From: Siphonodentalium dalli
Lineage: Eukaryota > Mollusca > Scaphopoda > Gadilida > Siphonodentaliidae
Reading direction: 5' to 3'
DNA: 64,000 nt
Assembly: GCA_032622095.1 (NCBI GenBank)
Contig: CP136065.1
Location: 97,969,343-98,033,342 of the forward strand
Positions 37,601 to 49,600 of the stretch are shown piece by piece. The notes under the pieces are model-generated. The model saw only the letters and a list, made by a program, of their open reading frames with translations. It made no database searches and had not been told where the DNA came from. The position numbers and the translations under genes were made by a program. Every line of letters starts with the position of its first letter. Within the stretch, counting starts at the first letter, position 1.

Positions 37601-40600
37601 AATTCAATCTGATCCCAGGTCTCCCATTGAAGTTGAGGCCTAAGTAGAATGATGTTCCCAGAGGGTGAATTTGGTGATGCTAGCATGCCTTGCGGGATTG
37701 CATCACTAAGTTCACCCTCTGGGGACCTCGTTCTGCAAATGACAGACACTATTTGCAGGCTTGTAATTAGGCCATGCAGTCAATTTCTCATTTCTCATGC
37801 CTGCGGAATCCCGAGCCTGCAACCTCTTCATTAGTGTTCAATCTGTCATAGAAAGATTTAATCGTATACTAGCTCAGACTTCCGATTATTTTCAGCAATT
37901 AGTAACTATATTCAAACATTTGCTTGTATGTGATGAATTTTGACTGCATTTTCATTAAAAATTGCATTGGGTCATTCTTGTTTCAAAGTTGTTTTCCCCA
38001 AATTGGTAAATGATTCAAACAGTCAAGAATATCAAATTTAGTTCAGCCATTGAAATGTGAGTAGTACGAGCAACGTGTAGGGTTGGGGACCTGAAAAAAT
38101 TAATGAATGTATATAATTTACTTTCGTAATCAACATCCTGAACCAATGTGCAATGCTCCTAGTCTGACTTCTGTGCTTTGATCTTCATTTCAGGTGTCTG
38201 TATCTTGTGGAATACCTGATTTCCGATCGAGGGATGGTATTTATGCAAGACTCGCAGTTGATTTCCCAGACCTCCCAGATCCTCAAGCTATGTTTGACAT
38301 ACACTACTTCCAGAATGATCCCAGGCCATTCTTCAAATTTGCAAAGGTACAAGCCTTGAAATAGTGTGTCTGTCATTTGCAGAATGAGGTCCCCAGATGG
38401 TGAATTTAGTGATGCTACCCCGCATAGCAGGCTAGCATCACCAAATTCACCCTCTGGGGACCTCATTCTGCTTACACCTCACTAGATAGAATGAGGTTAC
38501 CAGAGTGTGAATTTGGTGATGCTAGCCCACTATGCGAGGCAGCATCACTAAATTCACCCTCTGGGGACCTCATTCTGCAAATGACAGACACTATTTCAAG
38601 GCTTGCAAAGGTACCGGTATGAGTTCTGTTAGATATTGTCCTGTGATTTTTACGTGATGTATGATTTATGTTACATGCGCAATTGATTATCATCACCCAA
38701 ATCACCATTGATTTGGAAAATTGAGGTATGTAATTAATTGTATGCCATTTTTGAGACGAAACTTCTGTTTTTAATTCTTTGGTTGACGTCAAATCTGATG
38801 TATAGTTTTACCATAAGAAAATATAGGATAGTTTGAATCTTGGCATATTTGCCAAATTTATTGTACTTTTTAGAATCGTAAAACTGTTATGATATCCAAT
38901 TAATAACCTGCATTTTGATTCTTGATCAGCTGAAAATTTAACTTTATTATCATCACATAGTGAGTAGAAATAGTGCTTCAGCTAGCTGGGTGAATACATT
39001 CAGTAAAGAATGGGTTAACCCATTCAGTAAAGAATGGGTTAACCCATGCATGACTGGAGCTTCCTGAAATTTTTGGAACACAATGTGCCAATACATTTTC
39101 TAATATGTGAGAGTCTCCTATAGGGAGTCTCGCATATGTGAGAGAATGCTATGGCCTAACAATATTTACCTTGACCTTGTAAGCCAATGCTTATATATAC
39201 GAGGCTCCCTATGGGAGACTTGCATATATAAGAGAAGGCACTGGCACAGGATATTTAATGCTGCACCAGCGCAGCTCCCGTCATGAAAGGGTTAATATAT
39301 CGACAACAGAAGTGAAATGTGCATATCGTTTTTTTTTTCACAGGAGATTTATCCCGGTCAGTTCCAGCCTTCCAAATCACACAAGTTCATCGAATTGATA
39401 GAGAAACATGGCAAGCTACTACGAAATTACACACAGAACATCGACACACTGGAACAGGTGGCGGGAATACATAATGTGATACAGTGCCATGGTAAAGAAT
39501 ACTATTTTTCTCAATTAGTAGAGCTTGCTTGTAGTTATTTGAGTTATATCTAGATTCTAGAATACAGCCATAGTAGCCAAAAATAAAAACAATGTGCCAC
39601 AAGCCATAAAGCGAGTTGTCCACGAATGCTGAAAATTTTGTATTCTCATCTACTCTGGGTGTATTTTATTTATACCATAATTTAATATTATTTTTTACTT
39701 GTTTCGACATTTAACTACTAGTATTGCTACAGTTTGTTACTTTTTAAATGTATCCCCTACCAAGTGACCCAAATACTTGAGGTTGTGAATATGGGTCACA
39801 CGTTGCAATACATATACTTCTATGTTATTCAGTGATTCGCCTCTTTCTGGTCATCAGTCAGCTGATCAATATTCACTTTAAGATTTTAACAAGGTATATT
39901 TTTCATATTTAATTGACACCACAAAACCTTATTTTTCAATTAAATCATCGAATGCACATGTAACACAGGAATATATTTTTTTCAGAAACAAGATTGTTGT
40001 CACTTCAAATTCAACATTGGAAATTCGAAAATTAAAATGCACTCTTATGAGTCTTATCTTCTATCACTGCCAGTGGCAGATTACTATTTAAGTTGTTGAA
40101 TTGGACGTGATTGTTAACCAACAAGTCAATAATTCTAACAAATGTTATCCTAATTTGACCAAATTATGTTAATGGGTTTTACTCAAGCTCGTATATTTTA
40201 TGCCACAACTGGACCACAGCATCTCTGATTTGTTTGTACTGAACATTCCTTATTTCATATTTTCAGGTTCCTTTGCGACAGCGACATGTATGACATGCAA
40301 GCATAAAGTGGACTGTAGTGACATCAAAGATGATGTCTTCGACCAGGTAAAGAAATATGAACTTTGACATTCAACATGACTCGTACACTTCAGTCCTCAT
40401 ATTTACAAAACCTAGTAATTTGTTGCTATTGTCACGTTCCGGTGATCAAAACAGGTTGATAAATAATTGTAAAAAAAGAACCTAAATGGGCACTATAATT
40501 ATATCCCTTGGAAAAAAACTTATTCAATTCTTAGCCTTCAGTGAGAAACAAGGGTCCATTCTTTTGAACAGTGTAAAGTGTTAGACTGCTCTTTGTCGGC

Positions 40601-43600
40601 CTGTTCCTGATATGGAAAAAATGGAGATCGTTTTGTCTTAAAGGTACTCAATCTGATATCCCATATAATCAGACTCCAACAACAACAACATTGTTAGAAA
40701 TGCCGCTTCAGTCATCATTACCATCGTTGCCGCCCGTCATCGCCACCGCCATCAGAACATCATCATAGCAATGGAAGGCCACAGCTGCCTTATGTTAAAG
40801 GCACACAATCTGATTCAAGTGTCCCCATATCATCAAATTCCAACAACAACTACATTTCTTGAAATGCCGCTTCAGTTATCAGAATCGATTAATTGCCCAA
40901 AAAATAATGCTACCCACTGTCAACTATAGTATAAAATTGCCCAAAACGTGTTATTTATTAGCATGTTGTTCAACGAAATTTGGCCTTATTGTCAACAGAA
41001 AGCCTCTTGATTTTAGAGTTACCCATCTTCATCTGCAATTTGTTCCGAGACTGTCAGCTCGTCGACTGTTTAGTGGGCCACTAATAATTCTCGATGGTGA
41101 AAAATAAGAGATTTCAAATATCAATATCTAATAACCCTGAGCTTTGATAGATGGGTTCCTCAAATCAAATCAAATATTTTTTTTTTAATCCAGAATCCAA
41201 ATAAATAGTAATTGAGGGGCGCTTAATCTGATTATGCATCTTTAAAAGCTGGAAACAGGTGATGAATTTACAAGATCTCAATAAGACCTTTCAGAGTATA
41301 TGAAGACTATATATTAGTTTGTCTTGTTAACTACCTATTTCGGTGACTTGAATGTGATTAACTTGTGAAATTACTGGGTCTGGTTTGAAGTGTACAAATA
41401 ACTTTAACATGACTTGTTGGTATTGCTACCAGAATAAAAAATATGGTAGATTACAATAAATATACAGCAACAATGTATGCAAATCTATATGTTTAAAAAG
41501 ACTGGATGGAGAGAATGTCTTATTTAATTTTGGAGAACTGTTGGATGAGCATAATTAATTAATTCCTCAAATTTGTCTATCCCTTATATTACTGAGATTT
41601 GAGTAATATAAAAATGATAAATTTCTTTGAAAAATGATTTAAGAGATAGATGTTGATTTTGTTGCGTTCCATGGAATATGGATGCAAGTTTTTCTGATAA
41701 TTTCTATGGAATGCAATATCAAGTGTATGAACAGCTGTGGGTGTAAGGAGGGGCCATATCTTTACAATAAAATGGCAACATATTTTAGTGAAAATTTACC
41801 CTAGTAAATTTGCAAGAACTACAGCCAAAAGATTGCCCATATTAGGAATATTTGTGGTGTAATATTTTGTTGCTGAAGTATGTGGTCGTTGTTTAAATAT
41901 TTTTCCATTTTATCCACCACTCGCCACCTATTATCCACATAAATAAAGCATGCTCAATAATCGGTATTTTTATAATTTCAATGAAGCTTTATTAAGTTAA
42001 TAATACATTCATGACATAAATATATATGCAAATTGCACAGGTAACTAGGGACAATGTCAATGTACCTAAATTAAGTAAATGTGATTTAGAACATTTTCTT
42101 GTCCTCAATTCACTGCAATTAATACACAATGTGAAAAACAGGAAACATTTTTTTCACTCAGAAACATTCATAAACTATTAGAACAACAAAGGTATCAAGA
42201 ACCGACCAACTGTCCTTTTCTGCATCGGTTTGCCCATTGGTTTGCCCATTTTATGACTACTAGTTTTATTCCATGGACTCATAAATGCGTGGGCATCAAC
42301 AAAGAAAGGAATAAAATCATTTGGAAAATGACACTTTTCCTACAAAGGAGCAAGTTCTATGCGATGGACAACTAAAATATCAAACTAATGGTGTTGCTTA
42401 GGCCCTCCAAGACTGGAGCTTCCTGTAATTTAATGAAAGCCGTGTGCCAATGCATTCTCATAGATATGCGAGTCTCCCATATGGAGCTTCGCATATATAA
42501 GAGAATATATTGGCCTAACAATATTTTCCTTGATCTTATACGCCAGTACATTCTCTTATACCGGTATATGTGAGGCTGCCTATGGGAAATATATAAGAGA
42601 TTGCTCTGGTACAGGGTCTTTAACCCTTTGAGTGCCAGGTCCGATTTTTGTATCAACCCATATACCCTGTGCCAATGCATTCTCTTATATATGCGAGTCG
42701 ACCATAGGTCGCCTCGCATATATAAGAAAATGCATTGGCCTAACAATTTTTCATCATTTGTTATTATTTTTTACAATTTTAATAATTTTTTCTTATATTC
42801 TTTAACAGACTTATTTTGTAGGTTTAGTGCCAGTGAATCTTACGTTTTTCATGGGCATCAAAATTATTACTATGAATACTTGCTGATAGTTTTGAGTTAT
42901 AACATGCCCCTAAGGTTTTATCTAGTTTGTTTTTAAATTTGCTATAGCATGCTTAAGCATACCCAAACAAAATTCAACCCAAAAAAATCTTTAACAAAAT
43001 CTAAAAAATAAAAACAAATTTATTTTTTATTTTTTATTTTTTTTAGGGCTGATTTTACAGACCGTATATTAGGGCCGATGAGATCGGCCCTTGGCACTGA
43101 AAGGGTTAATGCTGCCCCAGCACAGCTCCCATCATGAAAGGGTTAATCCTTTCTTTAATAAATAATCACTGATGAGTAGTTCCCCTAGGAAATGTTCCGA
43201 TAATAAGTTTGTTGAACTTATTATCTGAACAATTCCCACCAATGAACAGGAATCCTTCAGCACCTATATTATCTGCTCATCTATGTTGTCTGCTAATATT
43301 TTCTAGAACACCCCTCCAGATGAATAATGGACCATTCCATTAAATACTTTCATAACTGATGGAAGAATCCATTTAGTATGGAAAGGGTTAATCTGTTTAT
43401 ATCCACTCAGGGGATTTGGAAGCTGTTGGCCCCGGCAGACCCTTGCCCAATAGATACTTAAATCCTTGCTCACAGACACAAACAGTTTAAACCTTTCTAT
43501 ACTAAATACTCACTGATGAGTAGGTATGTATCTCTTAGGAAATGTTCAGATAATAAGTTCAACAAATGAACTATGTTTGTTGAACTTATTATCTGAACAT

Positions 43601-46600
43601 TTCCCTCTAATAAATAGGACTCATTCTACACTTTTACTATCTGTCTTATTTTTCCTGAAAACCCCTCCATATGAATAATAGACCATTCTTATGTATACTT
43701 TTATAACTGAATGGGAGAATCCATTTAGTATAGAAAGAGTTAATCAATGGCACTATCTACATATGCATATCACAGAACTTCTCTAAATTCATATGTTATC
43801 TTCCAGAAAATACCTCGATGTCCAAAATGCCCTGAGGAGGCTCCGTTTCCAGTCATGAAACCAGATATTGTATTCTTCGGTGAAAGTCTCCCTGGCCACT
43901 TCCATAAACAGATATCGGAAGACAAACGTGTTTGTGATCTACTCATTGTCATTGGATCATCTCTGAAAGTCCGCCCTGTGGCACTCATTCCAAGTAAGTT
44001 GTAAGTGGGGTGATGGTACTGACCAACCATCTTTTCAACTTTCAGGTTCCATACGTTTTCGTCTGTCTCTGGGAAAGAATCTAGCATTTTTGGAGACATC
44101 TATTCTCCCATTGAAAACATTTCAATATGGCAGACTTCTGATTGGGCTCTTGAAGATGCAAATAAAGGCTTTAAAAAGAATATTGATTTAACCCATATAT
44201 CCTTAAATTTAGGTTAAATGTCCTTAAAGGGGGACTGTACACTAAACCTCCCATTTATAAAGTCATAAACTCATTTTCAAAATCATTACCAATTTGTTTG
44301 CATCGTTCATGGAGAACAGTAGTGTATTTTGCATTAATCCATGGTTATGTCCATAACTATATTATGGACATAACAGTTCATTGCATGTGCCATATGGTCA
44401 AAAATATCTCGGGACCCACTTTAGCACAGTAGCAGTCGGCCATCACTCATAAATTAGTTCATATAACCAGTGTATATAAATGTTTGAAATGTTCTACGAT
44501 GCTCCAAATCGAGAAAAAAACACTTCCATGACTGGAGCTTAATGAAGTTTTGCGAAAACCCTGTGCCAATGCATTCCTTATATATGCGGGTCTCCCATGG
44601 GAGCCTTGCCTATATAAGAGAAAACATTTGCCGAAACAATATTTACCTTGACCTTGTAAGCCAGTGTATTCTCGCATATAAGATAATGCAATGGCACAGT
44701 ATATTTAATCCTTTCATGACATGAGCTTCCTGAAATTTTACGAAAACTCAATGCCAATGCATTCTCTTATAGGGAGCCGCATATGTATAAGGGAATATTG
44801 GCCTAACAATATTTACCTTGACCTTGTAAGCCAGTGCATTCTCTTATATATACGAGGCTCCCTATGGGAAACTCGCATATATAAGAGAATGCATTGGCAC
44901 AAGATCTTTAATGCTGTACCAGCGCAGCTCCAGTCATGAAAGGGTTAATGCTGCACCAACACAGCTCCCATCATGAAATGGTTAAAGATGGTCTGTCTCT
45001 TCCTAAAAATCGTTTTATATAGATTCCGGGTATAAAATAATAAATATAAAAACGCTTCAAGCAATTAATATTTATTTTATATCAATATTTCCTTGTATAA
45101 AGCGATAATCAAACGGGACATTTTTTCGTTACTATTTTCATAATTTTTAGATAGATCTATGGTGCATTCTATGTTCCAAACGAGCGCGAGCCTCAAATGT
45201 TCCAAATTATATTTATATCATAACCGAAAATTTGAAATATAATCTTCGATTCATGTTTATTGTTTTATACTCAGGAGACTATATAAATTGTGTTATAGGA
45301 ATAGGTAGACCATTATTAAAAAGAAAATGAAACCCAAGGTTTTAAAGTTATATGGAACACTCCCCAGGGTTCATCGAATATGAATAGAGAATAATCTTCC
45401 TCAAAGTAGTTATTTTCACAATTATTGCCATTTTATTGTTGATGAAATGTTCGTCCGAAATTAAGTAGTAAATATTTACAATTGTGCGTAGCTCAGACGT
45501 TGTGCTTACCGATATGGTACGATCGGTGTCGTTGGAATTTTCAGTAATATTAGTTAAAATGCTTCACTCTTTCAGTGGGTATGGTACCTCAACCTGGGTA
45601 CTTATTTATTGACTTTGTTCACTGAAATAAGCACATGATAAGTCTTTAACCCTTTCTATACTAAATACTCATTGATGAGTAGTTATCACTCAGGAATTGT
45701 TCAGATAATAAGTTCAATAAACAAATTTATTATCTGAACATTTTCCTCCAATTGATAGGAACCCTTCTGCACTTGTATTATCTATCATCTGCTTATATTT
45801 CTCTGAACATCCCTTCAAATGAATAATAGACCATTCCCATGTGTACTTTTGTAAGCATATGGGAGAATCCATTCAGTACAGAAAGGGTTAAGTGAAGACA
45901 GAAATATTTTTGACTGAACTTCAATACTTGAATATCATCAATGTTCATAGAATTCAAATACAATTACTTACTTCATTATATTGATAGACTTTGATTATGT
46001 CAATCATAATGTTGAGAAATTTTGTTCAAACAATAATATGTTTTTTAGCCCTTTATTTGCTAGATGTATTCTCCCATTCAGTTATAAAAGTATGCATTCA
46101 GGGTCCCCGCTCCCCCAAAATTCACTTTTGCCAAATGAAAATAATTTTTGACACTGTCATGATGGGAGCTGTGCTTATGCAGCATTAACGATCCTGTGCC
46201 AGTGCATTATCTTATATATGAGAGTCTCTCATGGTTAGCCTCGCATATATAAGAAAATGCCATGGCTTACAAGGTCAGGGTAAATATTGTTAGGCCAATG
46301 TTTTCTCTTAAATATGCGAGGCTCCCTATGTGAGACTCCCATATATAAGAGAATGCATTGACACAGGGTTTTCGGAAAATTTCAGGAAGCTCCAGTCATG
46401 AAAGGGTTAAAAGTTGCCAAATGCTAACGGTTTCTACAGATTGGGTTGTATATTTCAACATTATTGAGGTATTTATGTAACAATGAATTTTCATTACAGC
46501 TGCAGTCCCTGCAGACGTTCCTCAAATACTCATCAACAGAGAGCCGCTTAGAGGAATGAACTTTGATGTCGAACTTCTCGGAGACTGTGATATCATAGTG

Positions 46601-49600
46601 AATGAATTATGTAAACGACTAAAAGAGGATTGGAAGTCGTTGTCAGATGACACGCCCCTCAGTGAGGAAGTCACCAGGGACATGCTTCCGACCCCTCCTC
46701 CAACGCCTCCTCCATCAGAGTGCGAAAATAATATTGACGCTAAAATGGTTGATGACAAACAGTGTACGAGTGACAGTAACACAGCAATGTCTTTCCAAGA
46801 TGCCCTTGATTGTGGAGATGGAACCAAGGCAGCTAAAAATTTGGATCCTTGTGCCATCGAAACTGCGGGTCAAGATTGTAAAGTTACTGATATGACCTCT
46901 GATTCTTCACAACCTCAAGCAGCTATTGCGACATCTGGTTCAGAATCTCAGTTGTGCTCAAATCTAATGAACTTGGATGCCGGTGATAGAGGTGTTGATA
47001 AAGAATCGGGGAAGCAAGATTCCTCGGATTCTGACACACAAATGTGCATTAGCTTTGCTGGCAAACTTGAATCTAGTCTAACGAAAAACAGTGTAAATAG
47101 TAAGGCTGTATCTGATGCAAAAACTTGTCCAGACAATAGTGAAAATGCTGTTATATCAAAACGACAATCTGACACATATCTGAGTGACAGTGAGGCAGTT
47201 TTGCCGAAGCCCACACTAGGAATTGATTGCGATGCAGATAATGAACAATCTCTTGATCCTGAAGAATTCAGAAAAGCATGGGAGATGAGACATCGATTCA
47301 GCCTTGCAAGATCACTGAAAGGTTAGTTAGTGCATTACCTTCTGTTCTTTTTGCCCAATTTTTTGCCATTAATTAATTTTTTTGGCCCTTTTTCAGAAAC
47401 TTGGGCCAAATTTAAAAAAAAAAAAAAAAAAAATTGAGAAAAACCAAGAATATAAAAAAATACAGTATAAAAAATAATAAGGCGATAGCTATTTAATAAT
47501 TTGAATTAAGAACAACCCACCAATAAAAAAATTTGAAATTTTTGAAATTAAATCAAACTTGTCGTGATATAAAGTTGATCTGCTGTTATACAGTATTTTC
47601 CAGATTTCAGTAATTGTCTGTCCATTTCGCCGAGTTGTAATTTTTACGGTACAATTACATCGGAAATTGATGTCTGCCAAACTCAATATTTGACAGTATG
47701 GCATCAAAGAAATATCAGTCTTTCAGACTGAAGATTGTGAAAGCAGGAAATATTATCAAGCATATATTATTGGAAATAAATCTATCGGAAAATGCAGACA
47801 TATTAACTCTCGCGATTTTGACATGAGACTCACAATTTCACACCCCATATCCCGCCCTCAAAATCGTGGACACAAATCTCATGATTTAAGCTGCCCCATG
47901 GGGCATTATACATGCTGACTCATGTCAATGCACACATATAGGGGGCCATGAAACCCAATCACAGTCAAGACAAAAATCTCAAATATTCCCTTCATGAAAA
48001 TACCTGCTTGAAATTGTGATTTTAATCAAATTTGGGGAGAAAAGTATGAATGGATAAGATCTGTGAAAGGATATAATTATAAAGAAGAGTATTCACTATG
48101 CAGTGTAAACTGATATAGAGTGATGTGTTAATTGTAGGTTACAATAGTAAAATAGTCTTTAAAAAATCTTTACCCAATCCTCAAAAAGTGCTTAAAAAGT
48201 GCTTAAATTTGATCCCCAGGAAAGAGTATGAACCCTGTTGTTGCCAAATTGGATGTGTTTCACATCACTGAAAGACATATTATGTACGTGTTTGGGTGCG
48301 TGAAACTGATAAGTTAGTATTAAGGTACTATGCCATTTGGAGGAATGCAACATTCTACTAACACCACCGAAAATCTGAAGCAAATCATCCATACCACTCC
48401 ATTGAAAACATCGTCTGAACTATGCTCAATTGTAAATATTTACTTCAGTAAAACCTCTCTAAACCGAACACCCTTCGGACCGGCCCTTCTGATCGGTTTA
48501 GAGAGGTGTTCGGTTAACAGAAAATCGCAAAACCATCGGAATATATTGCCGCCGTCAGTAAGAGTTATCGAGACCCGAACACCTCGTTAATGATTACTTA
48601 AACTTATTCAATAAACTACAAAATAATAGAATATAATAAGAAATAAATATATGTATAGAGAAACCAGGAAACACGGAAACGATACATTTTTCGGTGATTC
48701 GCTGTTTTTGAAAATGTTGTTGACGGTAGATTTCAACTCTCAGCTATCGTTTTCCTGACGGCTCATTAATTGTGATAAGTTGATTTAATAAAACTGTGAT
48801 GGTAACAATAAACCACCGTCCTGTACTTTTAACGAATTAGTGTTTAGTTTGGACAATTGTTGTAAAAACAAAGAATCCATTCCAGCACAATAGCTGATGT
48901 AAAAACAACGTGTCACTGCTCTAATTACCTGTGAAGTCACCATTGTTCAATCAGTTTGTGATGTAAGCAAACATGTATCTATCTATATCTCCATGTGTCT
49001 GAAGGTGGTGCAGTGCAGTAACCAATTCTGGTTTAGGCGCATCTACATGTAATTAGACACCTGTTTAGTCCGTTTCAAAGCTTTGCCGATACAAAAGATC
49101 GCTAATTAAATTGGTACGCTTATTCAATAGTACGAAAGTACATTACCTTTGTGTGTGCGCGTTCGTCTGGTATCGCTTTCAGAATAAGATTAAATATAAA
49201 TACGGCAGTATGTTTATATTCTCAGGCATTATTAACTTACTTTTGTAAGTTTGAGCTATTGCCATGGCTTGGCGTCCGTCGTCCGTGTGTGCGTGTGTCC
49301 GTCAACAATTTCCTTTGGCGCGGGCTACAGGTCGTAACTTTGGTCTGATCTTTATGAAATTTTGCATGAATGTTGACATTGACATGTAGATGGGAACGAG
49401 TCATTTTGGGGTCATTCGGCCAAAAAACATGGCCGCTGGTGGCCATCTTGGATTTCAAAATTCAATCCATTGGCGCGGGCTACAGGTCGTACTGTTCGTC
49501 TGATCATTATGAAATTTGTCATGGATGTTAATATTGACATGTAGATGGGAACGAGTCATTTTGGGGCCGTTCGGCCAAAAAACATGGCCGCTGGCAGCCA

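Noticed and set aside
46522-46857. 111-aa minus frame
   Set aside because: Antisense shadow of SIRT1 exon 9.
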